Positions 35,798 to 49,037 are shown, counted from the stretch's first letter. The stretch is 64,000 nucleotides of DNA from Epiperipatus broadwayi (GCA_028023455.1 JAQFVV010000042.1:3923739-3987738); one strand, 5' to 3'. Notes: generated by a model not told the origin, from the sequence alone. Translations and numbers: made by a program.

Positions 35798-37380
35798 TAT
35801 AATTTTATATGTATATGAAGTAATGGTTATATGTTTATATCATTCAATACTGTAGCTCTTATGAAGACTGCAAGACAGTCGAAACTGTCAGGAAAATAAA
35901 TCATTAAAAAACAAATTTGCATTAAAGTGCATATGAGGGAAGCTAAAGCAATATATATATGAAATACATTATACATTTAAATTTGCAATTAACACACACA
36001 CAAAAAAAGAACATTCTCTTTAATACTATCAATTTGAAATATCAATCATACCATTTTTTTAAAAAATGATTAAAAATTGTTATTAGAACTAGTGAAATAT
36101 TTGAGGTGATAACTAGAATATAATATATATTATTTAGGACAGCAATTATTGCAAACCATAGAATTATTTTTCTAAGCAAAAGAGAAAAGCTTAATAATAA
36201 TTTTATTCAGGGGCTAGATATAACATTATATCAATCAATAAGGTCTGCTACTTAGTGGCAAAATGATTTTGTCATGAGAAAAATTGATACCAGAGATAAA
36301 AATAATAACAACAACAACAACAACAAAAAAAAAAACAGGAAAAAAAAAAGAAACAACAAAAATTATTATTATAATTAGAAATAGACAAATTTTTATGATT
36401 ATTTTTTAAAATATAATCTTGAAAACTGATCACTTTTGTTAATAAGTATTACACAACAATTGCCAACGACTTGTCTTTCATATAAATTTGTATCATAACA
36501 ATAAAGCTTCAACATTTTTTTTTAAGTATATAAATTTCATGTTTTATACATATATATTAGTCATATGTTGTTTAACACAGACGAATTTGATTCCTGGATC
36601 AAAGCTCAATCTGATTTTCTTGATGACCTATCAAACAACTATCCATTCCATTATTTTATATTTGTTATAATTAGTTTGTACATACGTGGCACACATGTTT
36701 ATGTGTATGAGTACTTATATGCAACTGATTATAAAGAAAATAGATAAAATCCATTTTAGACTTCACATACACATATAAGTAATTGGGTTAAATATTACTA
36801 ACTATCTATATTTTATCATTACTAAGAATAATTTTTCTACATTATGAAAATTTACAAAATTATTTCAAAATTATTTTCCACAAAATAAATTATTACATTA
36901 CTATCATCTTTTAAAAGATAGCAATTTGTATAAAGCAATTCCCTATGTATGTATGCATACAAATATATTAGCACTTTCAACTTATAATATACGAATATTA
37001 TTTTTTAGAAAAACAAATTATTGCACGATTTAATATTTATTTTGTTTTGTTACTAAAGAAATGATGTTCCTCATATATGCATAAACAAATAAAATATTGA
37101 GAAAAATAGATATAATTTTTATATACCATTTTAATTATAATTTTACATGGAATATAAAAAACATGTTATAAAAATGTCTATTTTAAAATTTATCTAACAA
37201 AATTAACAATTTATGAATAAATATAAAATTAATAACTTTAAAAATGTTTAAATTCTTTATTTTTTACATTTCCACAACTTCATTGCTTTCCATAATATGT
37301 TAATACTATAGTGATATATTTCATTATCTTCTTCAAGAAGTATATTAACTACTTTTTCCTTTTGCATTGCCAAATGTATG
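35798..37380. other. AT-rich sequence without recognised genes
   Basis: It includes an (AAC)n/poly-A run at about 36308-36336. Short frames here show no family signature. Confidence 0.45.
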
Positions 37381-37562
37381 CCATATAATATTAAAGCATC
37401 CATGCACTTTACTACTTACTGTTACACAATGCTTTATTTACCACCCTCTTTTATAGTTTCGATTGCCCTGCGGGGAAATCAAAACTGTAATTGTAAAAGA
37501 GGGTGATAAATGAAGCATTGTGTAACAGTAGTAAAGTGCATGGATGATTTAATATTATATAG
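37381..37562. mobile_element. Small foldback/MITE-like palindrome
   Basis: Arms of about 65-70 bp (TCCATGCACTTTACTACT against AGTAGTAAAGTGCATGGA; ACCACCCTCTTTTA against TAAAAGAGGGTGAT) enclose a GC-richer loop. The loop itself contains a short stem (GATTGCCCTGCGGGGAAATC). Both sides end in TATAATATTA-type sequence. No coding capacity. Confidence 0.8.
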
Positions 37563-38984
37563 TAACATATTTACTCTTTTTTTTTGTAACATATCAGTCT
37601 AAACAAAACTTATTGTGAAAATTGTAATTTGAACCAAGTAAAAATTCAACATGGCATCTGTAATTAAATAAGTACTGCAGTTATTGATATTTTAGAACCA
37701 GGTGCAGTGTAGCAAAATGGTGAAAGTGGCAAATTTAGAAGTAAATAAAAAAATATGTTGAAACTGTTATTCTCAGCTTTTGTGTTTCACATCTCTCAGC
37801 AAGTAAATGACGATCACTATTACAATAATATAATAATTTTAAATTATTTGCTTAATCGATGAATAATGATTAGAAATATATTATTAAAAAACTGGTGCTA
37901 ATTTATTATTGATTTAACAGTTTAATATTTATTTATCATAAACTCTCAAAATTTGGAATAAGAGAAAATACTAAAATAAAACAACACAATATTTGTTATA
38001 CTGGATAGATTTTGTGTTTTACCTCCATTATTTCTGACATCAATAGTAAAGAAATGAAAATACATGCCAACCTAAAAAAAATTTTTAAATATAAAAATCC
38101 TAAGAAGTGGCAAGAAATAAATATCTAATCTGAAGATGATGATAGACTCAATTCAGGGATGAAAAATTTGGCACATCTCCGATTTCAAAAAACTCAAATT
38201 GTTTCTGCCTAATTAGCTGAAGCATTTGTTCAATTTCAAGAGATAACCACATTTATTAAAACTAGAGAAACAAAACCCAATAGAATCAATTATCAGAAAT
38301 CAATGCATTATTGAGAAGGACTAATAAAATTATGAAGGAAATTAGCCAAAAACACAAATACCAGTGAAACTTATCACTACAGGGATCTACAACAACATTC
38401 TACAATTTTACAAGGTCAACTAGGATTTTAGAATTATCTTTTTCTTTTGTGAATGCTATAACCTAAAAATGATGATGTCATGATCATAAAAAATGGGCAA
38501 TGGATGAAAGAAAGCATATCACATAATTAGATAAATATATACATTTTTCTTATATCTGGAAAGGTTTACATCTGGTGAATGCCAAAAATATCTAATCAAC
38601 CAAACTGCTTTCTTCCAAATATAAAAAAATGGCGAACAATCATGATCCAAATCATGATAGTCTTCAGTCTAATCATTCAATTGCAAGAAAACCACATAAC
38701 TTTAGGGTATTTTAACATGAGGTACAAAGTTCATACAATGTTGCTATATCCCAAGATAATAACAATTCACCAAAACGTAATTGAGAAGCATGATGTTACA
38801 CACTTATGACTTCACTAATCCCTTGAGTTTAAATACTATCATTCTTAAACAATGAATTAAATATTATTCACCACTAAAATTTCTAATACAATTTGAGGTT
38901 TTTCTTCATGTCATTTCTAAAAATAGTGCATATATTTATATAATTCTATCTCATGTAGAATACAATTCTTAATAATAATAATAA
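37563..38984. other. AT-rich sequence; possible decayed coding stretch near 38090-38420
   Basis: One plus-strand frame at about 38090-38325 reads through some 80 codons with three stops and a less biased composition (KKWQEINI, SEDDDRLNSGMKNLAHL, LAEAFVQFQEITTFIKTRE). I do not recognise the family. It may be a dead transposon or a processed pseudogene. Confidence 0.2.
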
Positions 38985-39131
38985 ACATCACATGATCACT
39001 ATTTTTTATGCTTGCTCTTAACTTTTATTAAAACAGGCAAAACTCTCTATATGTATTGCCATTCAGTGCAAGCCAGAGTAATCAATGGATGTCAGAAGGC
39101 TTGTGCATAAAAACCCCATCTAGTGCCTACT

Positions 39132-39190
39132 CATCCAATATCTTCAGACTAGTTTCTAGCTTGTGGCCTTCATCAGTGAGGAGCATTGGA
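39132..39190 (-). ncRNA. Hammerhead-like motif A (minus, core intact)
   Basis: On the minus strand CTGATGA (39170-39176) is followed by stem II GGC-CACAA-GCT (with a G·U, flanked by A·A), GAAAC (39152-39156), loop TA, GT and cleavage C at 39147. Stem I pairs 39177-39182 with 39141-39146 at five of six positions. All bases of the conserved core (CUGAUGA, GAA, A-U at 15.1/16.1, H17) are present. Confidence 0.6.
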
Positions 39191-39572
39191 TCTGAGAGCA
39201 CTGCAGCTAGATCTTAGGATCTAATGCAACCCTCCAGAAACAATCTTTTATCTCTACTTAACTACAAAACTGAGACTTGTTTTGCCTGTTTTAATAACAG
39301 TTAAGATAAAGCATAAAAAATAGTGATCGTGTAATGTTTATTGGCTTAAAACCAATCCTGCCTAATAGGATAGTGGTGGCTATGGTTATTAAAAAACCAA
39401 AGACTTAACTGAGTTCAGACATATATGATTATATAAGCAGATGAGCTTGGATTGAAAATATTATTAGTGCTTTCAATTTGTCTCATAGTTTTATAGTTAA
39501 GTAGAGATAAAAGGTGGCTGCTGAAGGGTTGCATTAGATCCTAAGATCTAGCTGCAGTGCTCTCCGATTCAA

Positions 39573-39625
39573 GGCTCCTCACTGTCAAAGGCCACAAGCC
39601 AGAAACTAGTCTGGGGATATTGGAT
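39573..39625 (+). ncRNA. Hammerhead-like motif B (plus, core mutated)
   Basis: Stem I (TCCTCA/TGGGGA, six pairs including one G·U), stem II GGC-CACAA-GCC, GAAAC, TA, GTC and the cleavage site are kept. The core reads CTGTCAA (39582-39588), changing A6 and G8, so it should be inactive. Confidence 0.55.
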
Positions 39626-39999
39626 GAATAGGCACTAGATGGGGATTTTATACCCAAGCCTTCTGGCATCCATTGATTACTCTGGCTTACGCTGAGTGGT
39701 AATATGTATAGAGTTTTGTCTGTTCTAATAACAGTTAAGAGCAAGCATAAGAAATAGTGATCGTGATGTTTTTTGGCTTAAAACCAATCCTGCCTAATAG
39801 GATAGTGGTGGCTATGGTTATTAAAGAACCAAAGACACTAAAATGTACGGGTATTGAATTGAGTTCAGACCTATATGACTATATAAGCTGATGAGCTTGG
39901 ATTGGAAATATGTGTTTTTAATTTAAGTCTCATAGTTTTGTAGTTAAGTAGAGATAAAAGGTGGCTTCTGGAGGGTTTTGCAGTACTCTCAGATTCAAG

Positions 40000-40045
40000 G
40001 TTCCTCACTGACGAAGGCCACAAGTCAGAAACTAGTCTGGGGCAA
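40000..40045 (+). ncRNA. Hammerhead-like motif C (plus, core intact)
   Basis: CTGACGA (40008-40014) satisfies CUGANGA. Stem II GGC-CACAA-GTC (40016-40026, one G·U), GAAAC (40028-40032), loop TA, GT and cleavage C at 40037 follow. Stem I pairs 40003-40007 with 40038-40042 (five pairs, one G·U). Predicted self-cleavage would occur between 40037 and 40038. As in all copies of clusters 2 and 3, positions 10.1/11.1 are A·A instead of the usual G-C. Confidence 0.62.
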
Positions 40046-40152
40046 TATGATGAGTAGACACTAGATGGGGATTTTATGCACAAGCCTTCTGGCATTCATT
40101 GATTACTCTGGCCTGCACACTGAGTGGCAATACATATAGAGTTTTTCTTGCT

Positions 40153-40751
<599 letters not shown>

Positions 40752-40835
40752 AAGTCCTATATCAAATTTATACATATATAGTCTAATAAGTATAATAATG
40801 CTCAAGGCTAAATGAGTTTGTAAGTAATCATTAAA

Positions 40836-41473
40836 ATCCAGTCAACACTTAGACAATCCCAGTATCAATAACAATCAACAATTTCAAACAGTTGTCAAGG
40901 CAACCTCCTTTTAACAATAAAACGGGTATCCCACCTTTATTAATAATCTAATATACTTATATAGACACTAAAGAATGCAACTTGATCACAGAGGTTTCAA
41001 TTATTGATACAAAGAAATTTAAATAAACTTCTTTAAACAAGTAAATATAACTTACTCTGAATGTAGACTAATAAATATTCAATTATAACATTACAAACTG
41101 CAATTATAAATTTCAAATTGCACTCAAAGATTAATTAAGTAAATGTAATAATGCTCATGACTAGATGAGCATTATTACACTTATTATTTAACTAATACTT
41201 TGGATGTAATTTGAAATTTATAGTTGCAGTTTGCAATGTTATAACTGATTATTTATTAGTCTACATTCAGAATAGGTTATACTTACCTGTTTAAAGAGGT
41301 TTATTTAAATTTCTTTGTATAAATAATTTCAATCTCTGTGATCAAGTTGCAATCTTTAATGTCTACATAAGTATAGTAGACCATACCACCTTTATTGTTA
41401 AAAAGGTTGCCTTGACAACAGTTTGAAATTGTTTGTTATTGATACTGGGATTGTCTAAGTGCTGACTGGATTT
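40836..41473. repeat. Large palindrome, about 315-bp arms
   Basis: The left arm AAAATCCAGTCAACACTTAG is mirrored by CTAAGTGCTGACTGGATTTT at the right end. Correspondence runs through CAATCCCAGTATCAATAACA and GTTGTCAAGGCAACC to a perfect centre TAATGCTCAT-GACTAG-ATGAGCATTA near 41146-41171. Indels are few. There is no ORF and no recognised core motif. It starts about 80 bp after the (AAT)n array. Confidence 0.85.
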
Positions 41474-41639
41474 TAATAATATATAGTCTATTACATGAAT
41501 TTCCAAAAGTAATATACATTAGCATCTTAATATGAGTTTATTAAAGTCTATAATGTAGCTTTAAAATTGAAATGTTAAAATAAATCATGTACTTCAGTTT
41601 TTTTACTATCCTTTATATATTATCCACACACACCATAGA

Positions 41640-41910
41640 TTTGCAGTATATTGGAATATTTCTATCATCTTGTTGAATTATTATCTGTTTTTAAAAAAAT
41701 TAGTTTTTTTTTTTTTGTAAATGGACTTGTCAGTAATAGCATACAGGTTAGAATAATAATAATTATCTCCTCTTTTTTCCAGCTGTTGCTGAGCTAACTA
41801 ATGACAGTCTGACTTAGAATTTGAAACAAAAATCTTTATATTAGTGAATCTAAAGATTACCAAATCTAAAGATTACCAGTTCATTCCTTATACTAGACTA
41901 CCACTGATAA
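41640..41910 (+). repeat. Second solitary copy of the PLE-flanking repeat
   Basis: It aligns with 20245-20525: TGGAATATTTCTATCATCT, CAGGTTAGAATAATAATAAT, TTTTTTCCAGCTGTTGCTGAGC and CCAGTTCATTCCTTATA. It is more decayed than the 20-kb copy and contains a 15-bp local duplication (CTAAAGATTACCA). Confidence 0.6.
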
Positions 41911-43189
41911 GACCACTAAAACATGAAAAAAAGAAAAATACCACTCAAAATGTTGTATTTTATACTAATTTGCATGTCATTACTAGCAATTAAATGTATT
42001 TAGAAAAGTGTAAAGTTTCAATTTTCCTGGAAATAGTTACAGCCTACTAAATAACTATTAAATAAAATGTCCCCATCAAAAATCTTTACACAAACATTCA
42101 TGGGATATATAAGTCTGATAAATTTAAATTTAGCCAGCTAATGTTGACATCTGCCAAATTGAGACTTCAACCATAATATATACATACACACACACTCTTA
42201 TTAAAAATTAATAAAATAAAGTCCAGGGTTTTTTTTAAAAAATATATATAATAAATAACTAAGGAAGATAACTAGATTAATAATTGAGCGAAATTTCAGA
42301 TCCAGATCTGAAATTTTTTATTCAAAAGATTTGACAATAATTAGATTATTGCATTAATTATTTTATAGATGTGAACACATATGTGACACACTATTAAGAA
42401 TTTTATAGGGACTTCCATACAATTATATAAAGATGTTTTTGATTCATCAATCTTTTCAAATAGTAACAATAAAAACAAGGAAGTAGGAAAAAACAAGAAC
42501 AATAGAATTAAATTAATGTCTAATAATCAATAAACTATAATATTTTAGTTATATATGGGGCAAGCAACAGTGATATCTATTATGATCAAGTGTTATTTCA
42601 TCATAATATTGTACTTGCATTCAAGCAGAGAATTTGTTATATGTATAACTTTTGCATAATAATATATATATATAATTCATAAGCTATATTCAAGAGGTTT
42701 AATATGGTTAATTAAAATTCAATGGTTTTTGGTTGTTTTTAAATAATTATTTTTTTCCATTAGAAGTATTTCTGTTAACTTCGTGGTTCTTATTTAAATT
42801 TGTAATTTCACTGACTAATATATTCTAATGAATATCCATACATTCTGGTGAAATATTGTGCTGGAATCATTATTCTGGTGAATAGAATATATATAAAAAA
42901 ACTAACATTTCTTTTTAAAATTAGAAACAAAACAAAAAAAATAAGAAAACAATATCTGAAATAAAGACAAGATTAAAAAAAAAAACTCATGTATTTTTAA
43001 AAAGTTATAAGTATTTTTTTATTTTTAAGTATAATGAGATATTGTATAATGAAAGCTTATGATACAATGAACAATTTTTCTCACTAAATTAAGTTTTATA
43101 TGAAAAATGCAAAAAAAATTACAACTCTGAATTAGCAGACATATTTGTCATGTAAGGATTGCTTATAAATTTAGAATTTTTATCTTATT
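41911..43189. other. AT-rich sequence without recognised genes
   Basis: Low complexity with short TA repeats. No family signature. Confidence 0.4.
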
Positions 43190-43775
43190 CAATTTAGCAG
43201 TGAAAATACTTACTATATACATAATTTTTAAAAGTATTTTCCTAAATGTAAATACTGTAAAAATTTTAACCATGTGTCATAAATGCAGAATTTGAAAGTT
43301 AATTAATGTTGATATAAAAAAAAATGGCCGAAATATAAGTGTTAACATGAAATTACTAAATCTTTACTGATAAAAAATATATTTTTTTAAATATTATCCT
43401 AGGTGCAAATACTGTAACAATATTAGCCATATGCCGTGAACCCAGAATTTGAAAGCTGATTAATTAATAATGATGTCAAATATATATATATAATTTTAAA
43501 GTGAACTTACAGTAAAAAAAAAAAAAGACAGAAAACAAACTAAATATGAAATCCCTATATAATGGTAAAAATATTGTACATATTTGTTTTTTATTCACCT
43601 AGGTATGCACATTGTAATAATTTTAGCTATATGATATAAAATGTAGAATTTGAAAGCAGATTGATTTTGATGTCAAAAAAAATAAATAATTTTGAAGAGA
43701 ACTTATAATTATAATTTGGTGGAAATCCAAGTGCTAAACATGGAATCACTAAATCAATAAATGCCATTGGGCAAA
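43190..43775 (+). repeat. Three diverged tandem units of about 175-200 bp
   Basis: Each unit contains CCTA(A/G)GT-GCAAATACTGTAA, TTAGCCATATG, CAGAATTTGAAAGC-GATTAAT, TGATGTCAAA and a block ending GAAAT-CACTAAAT. The units begin near 43190, 43385 and 43575. Divergence is considerable. There is no coding frame. The spacing is compatible with an old minisatellite. Confidence 0.65.
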
Positions 43776-46700
43776 TAATCAATGTTACACCAAGCGTTAT
43801 TAACTTACATAGCAATAATGGGTATAAGATTTCAGTTTTTTGAATAAAGCATCAGACATCTTTTGTAATATTTACAATTGTTTAGTTTTACTTCAGAAAT
43901 TTATTCATCATTAATATTTTTTTAAAACTTTGTTTCATGCATGTACAATTATTAATGCTAATAATGCCAGAAAAATGATCAAAAAAATAATCAATACTGA
44001 AGTGAAAAAGAAAAATTATTTCTAAAATACAAAGTGGTAAAATGACCAGCAATTTAAACCAATGATTTTCACCATTAAAAAAAAATACAGATGAATTTAA
44101 AAATTTACAAATGATGAAAGGGATTCTCCAGATTGAGCATTGTGCTTTGTAACCTTTATGGAACAAATGGAAAATTTCTCATGTGGATTAATCAAAATCA
44201 AATGGTAATGTCAACAAGAAGAACATAGTGCTGTTTCAATGAAGACATTTATTATCAGCAAAATATGATTTGTATGATTCAGGAAAAACTGGATTGTGTA
44301 GAATTATAAGACATAATGAGATTGCTAAGCCAGGTAGGAATGCTGTGGAATATTATATTGAGAAATTAATAAAAAAAATAATTTCCATATAAGAAAATGA
44401 AAGTTCTGAAATCAATAATCTATAAATATTTATTACAGTAAATAAATTTGTTTTATTTTATACTTTTAAAAGTTGAGTTTTAGTTTTCATTAAAATCTAA
44501 TTGTACAATATGTACAACAATTAGCTTTATATAGCTTTTTTTTAAATTAACTTTTGATTTGCATGTTTTTCTGCTTAAAATGTATGTTTTAGATGGTAAC
44601 TTTGGTATAAGCCTTGAGCATGAAATGGATTGCCTCTAAATACATACATTTCACTAAAAGCTACAATGAGTGAATGATATAATAAATGACTCTGAAACCA
44701 ATTAATTTGCTGCAGCAGGTAGTATAGTATAAAAGAGATGTGCAAATTCCAGTCTAATATAACTCTCTTTGCTTACTTAGCTCTCAATAACCACACACAA
44801 TGCTTAGTTCAGAATTACCATACATATTAAAACTAGCAGAGATATGATGATTTAAAAGATAAAAAAAAGTAAATTAAGTGTAATATTAAACAAATGCAAT
44901 CAAAGCCTTATTGTCCAATATATTAATTAAATATCTTCAGATGATAATGGCCACCCCTGAATATCAATTGTATTTTTAATATGTTACATGTTAGTATTGT
45001 AATAACAAAAGTCTTAAAGATTTCAATTTACTGCTAATGCAGATATCAATAGAAGATTTTTCTTCATCTCTTTGAAGAATGCAATGGATTTACGTACATC
45101 AAGTGCAAATTTATTTTTTGGCAGAAAAATCAAAGGTATTATAAAGTAATCAATCTTATACTGATGAGATCTGTTTGATCTAAATATATATTAGTAGTCA
45201 TTCATTTATTTTTCCAATGTCTATAAATAATGTATTTTAAGTAAATATAGTAATAGAAATATAATTATAAAAAATTGTGCACATTAATTAGTGATGTGAG
45301 GTAGTGGATTAAATCAAAATAACTCTCATACAAATTTATAAAAATTAATAAATATAAACTTGATCTTTAATAATGTTTAAAATCTATATCTGAGATTAAT
45401 TCAAAGGAAATATAATAATTTCTAACCTAATAAAAAATAATTTAAATCGTTTATTTGTTTATTAAAAGATCTTAAGTGCTGTTTGAAAAATATAATATTT
45501 ATAAATTACACCTAATTCTCATAAATATATAATTGCAGTACATAATTAGTGGGGAAGAGGCCTAATTTGATGAGATCTGTTCTGATCAAAATATATAGTA
45601 ACAGCTATTCACATTGTTTTTCTAATGTCTACAACTGAAATGCCCCAATAATTTATAAAACTACTAAAGTCTAATGTGAAATATTAATTATGGTTTCCTA
45701 TAATTTATATAAATTTAGTCAACAATAAAACCAACTTTGTAAAGCCAAAAGTTTCTTGAACAAAAGTAAAAAGATGCATAATAAAATCATGCAAGTTATT
45801 AAATCATTACATAAAAATGATCTATATATGCCTAATTCTATTTATAATTTTTTACAGAATTGATAAATATAAACCATAAACTCCATTAGCAAACAAAAAA
45901 ACTATTATAAGTGCAAATTTCATAATCACAAATTTGTTCACAGTCTTTACATAAACAAAAAAAGATTAAATTTATTAACTTCTACATTAATTTATTATTC
46001 AAAATACAGTAATACTTGTTTTTTTTTTTTTTGTTTTTTGTTTTTTTTATAGTATCAATTCCAAAGAGCAGCAAATAAGAAAATGGAAGAAATCTTAAGA
46101 CTTAGCAAGTGATATAATCAGTGAATGGTAGGGCATATATTTCATATATATATAAACATATACACCTATACATATAAAATTTAAGATATAAATTAAAAGA
46201 ATTTATACCTTAAGCTATTTTAAGAATAAATAATAAAAATATTATACAGCATGCATTATTATTTAACAAAAATTCATATATTCTTAAAAAAAAAAAAAGG
46301 AATATTCAACAATTTTTGACTTCCTCTATTTAATCAATTATCAATATTGAAAGTTTACAAAAAAAAAAAAAAAGGGGGGGGGGGTGCATTAATTTTTTAA
46401 AAAAGCAAAAACTAAAGATGCTATAAATATAATTATATAAAATTGAATATTCATGTCGTTTTTAAATGATTAGCTGCCATTCTATCACAGAATGATTAAT
46501 AAAAAATATATATGATAAATGCTATTTAATATCTACATAATTAATTATATATACTCATTTATTTATAAAATTGTTCAGTGCCCTTTTTTGTTTTTGTCTA
46601 TAGGATATAATGAATAAATATTTACACACATAAAAGGGTTTAAGATCACATTTCAATATACTTAAATTATATGTATATGCAATAAAAAATTAGAATTAGA

Positions 46701-48070
46701 ATACTAAATAATTTTCCATAGAATTAAATTCTGTAGTTACTGAACATCAAATTCTTTTAGTCTTGATTATTACTCATTTTGCTTTCCCATGTGTGTATAT
46801 ATATATTTTAAGCAAATTGGATTGGAGAATAGAATTTTGGGAAAAGCTGATACTTTCGTTTTTAATATCAAACTAGGTTCTGTAATTCATGAAGTGAGAG
46901 ATTTAACATTAAGTCATAAAAAAAAAGTGAAACATCAACCATGTTGCAACATTGGAAATAGAAGTTCAAGTAAAAAATCCATAAGTGTGGCAATAAGTTA
47001 CCTAACAACAGTCTTACAATTCTTTGATTGTGATAATATGTTAATGAATAATAATTATTCAAATTAATGCTATTAAATCAGTACAGTAATGAAACTATAA
47101 TCTTATATAAGCAAACTAAGACAATAATAACTGAACAAATTAATACTTAGTAAAAATATATATAAATCTTAGAAACAATATCACAATATATTAATTCATT
47201 GAATGGCACTCATACGATAATATTTTGAACAGATAAAGCTTTCTAGTCATATTTTAAATATTGAATTTAGATTGGCATATCCAGCTTGATAAGATTAAAA
47301 CAGCTCTGTAATTAAAAATCACAATGTTGAGGATCATAATGACATATCTGGAGATGTAAAATAAGGGGTAATAAATGTATTTGAAAACTATCGGAATGTT
47401 TTAGAAATATATTATCATCACAATTTATTAAAAAAAAAAAAAAATCAGAAAAGTCAGCAAATTATTATAGAATATAGTTCTTAATAGCAAAAGAATTTTC
47501 AAGAGTTTTATGGTACAGTTACTTTCAGTCATATATAGTGTTCACTAGATTAAGTGTGTTTTAAAGAATCAAGAAGCATTATTGAAGTAGACTTTGTTGC
47601 CAAATAAATGCCAAAAAAAAAAAAAGTGATTTAAACATTGTCAAAGCATTTAATTGAGAAATTTGTAACAAAGTTTGAAAGTACTGGCTAGCCATAATTT
47701 CTATATGGTGGTATGGGAGAAAAATCACCCATTTGAAATAAAAACTGGTACTATATGTACTAGTTCCAACATTGTTTTCCATTGTTTACCTATTTATTGT
47801 ACAATATATATATACTTTTTGATGTATTAATATAGCACACAGCTATGATTATGAAGTCATAGAGCTTTGAAAGCGCTAAGCTTTAAATAAATTTAATAAT
47901 ATATATAACTTCTTTAACGAGCATTATAAATGCATAATTATTGATATTATTTATATTAATGGAATTTGGTATAATTTATAGGCAGCTTTATAAAATGGCA
48001 TCATTATATAAGTTTTTATGTTGAAGTTTTTAATTTAATTCAATTAAAAATAAAAAATTAACACTTCCGT
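43776..48070. other. AT-rich sequence with one direct repeat pair
   Basis: 45157-45235 and 45564-45640 share TGATGAGATCTGTT-TGATC-AAATATAT and TTTTTC-AATGTCTA with a spacing of about 405 bp. G9 follows A15 at about 46374-46383. Short frames (for example 46789-47067) have no recognisable domain. Confidence 0.45.
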
Positions 48071-48073
48071 TTT

Positions 48074-48420
48074 CTTAGTTCCCAGATTTACAGTATAGTA
48101 AAAAATTCCAGCAATTTAGCTTGATTAATTATCAGCTTGATAATGATGAACAGTTTAAATATATTAATAGTTTTTCAAATAGAAATGTAAATTTGGATAC
48201 TGAGGAGTTATTTGATGCAAGTTAAAAAAGAGGATTTCAGCATGGTGATATAACTACTTCAAAACTCAGCTAGATGACACACATAAAAAAAACTTTCCAG
48301 TACCTTTTCTTGGCAAGTTATTACTTTAAGCATGTGGATTATTTAAAATATCTTTATAGAATTGTAAGTAGAAAGATTGATTTGGATGTTCAGATGCACC
48401 ACAAATTGTAATACGCTACT
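48074..48420 (+). pseudogene. Unrecognised decayed coding stretch
   Basis: Directly after a pyrimidine-AG sequence (CGTTTTCTTAG, ending about 48080) one frame stays mostly open for about 105 codons with two stops. It reads FPDLQYSKKFQQFS, NRNVNLDTEELFDAS, KRGFQHGDITTSK and HVDYLKYLYRIVSRKIDLDV. The residue mix looks protein-like rather than low-complexity. I do not recognise the family; a transposase or host-gene pseudogene is possible. Confidence 0.25.
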
Positions 48421-49037
48421 ATTGTATTTAACAAAATATAAATCAATGTTCTACCATAATGATTAATTGTTGCATATAGGGTTATTTTATTGCCTAATTT
48501 ACTGTAAAAATGTGAAATATGAACCTGCTATTGATATAAGAATTCCATAAAATTTTCATTTAAGAATGTGCTATAAAATTCCAAAAATCAATAACAAGAT
48601 CATATGGCCAATCAATATATTCTTAAGATCACTGAATGTGATAATATTGGATCTATAATTACAAAGGCACATCTAAATTCAATTGGGAATGTGGATTGTT
48701 TTCTAAAAAAAATATTTTATGGCAAAAAAGTATGTTTTTTTATATGAAAGACAAACTACTTGCACTATAATAGTTAAATTAATATCATTCTAAAAAAAAA
48801 AAGTTAACATTGATTTATTTTATTGGCAGAATATAACTGAATAAAAATCTAATGGAATGCTACATTTAGACAAGTTATTGAAATCTTTTTTTTTAAAGAA
48901 AAAAAAAGTTACATAAGAAAAAAAAACAGCAATCATAATTATGATATCAAATAAAGACTAATAAATTATATGTGGTGTACAGTGGCCATATTTGTTTTCA
49001 TGAATTGCTTTAAAGAATCATCACAAAACTCATCATT

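Noticed and set aside
39880-39915. CTGATGAG...GGAAA as another hammerhead
   Set aside because: Stem II cannot form and no stem III/cleavage site follows; the homologous place in clusters 1 and 2 lacks the core.
39541-40095. Minus-strand frames of 67 and 74 codons in hammerhead cluster 3
   Set aside because: They are similar to each other only because the non-coding unit is repeated; no start context or domain.
43888-44166. 92-codon minus-strand frame
   Set aside because: Residues dominated by F/I/K/N from AT-rich DNA; no domain or homologue recognised.
46789-47067. 92-codon frame as a host gene
   Set aside because: Low-complexity AT-rich composition, no domain, overlapping antisense frame of similar length.
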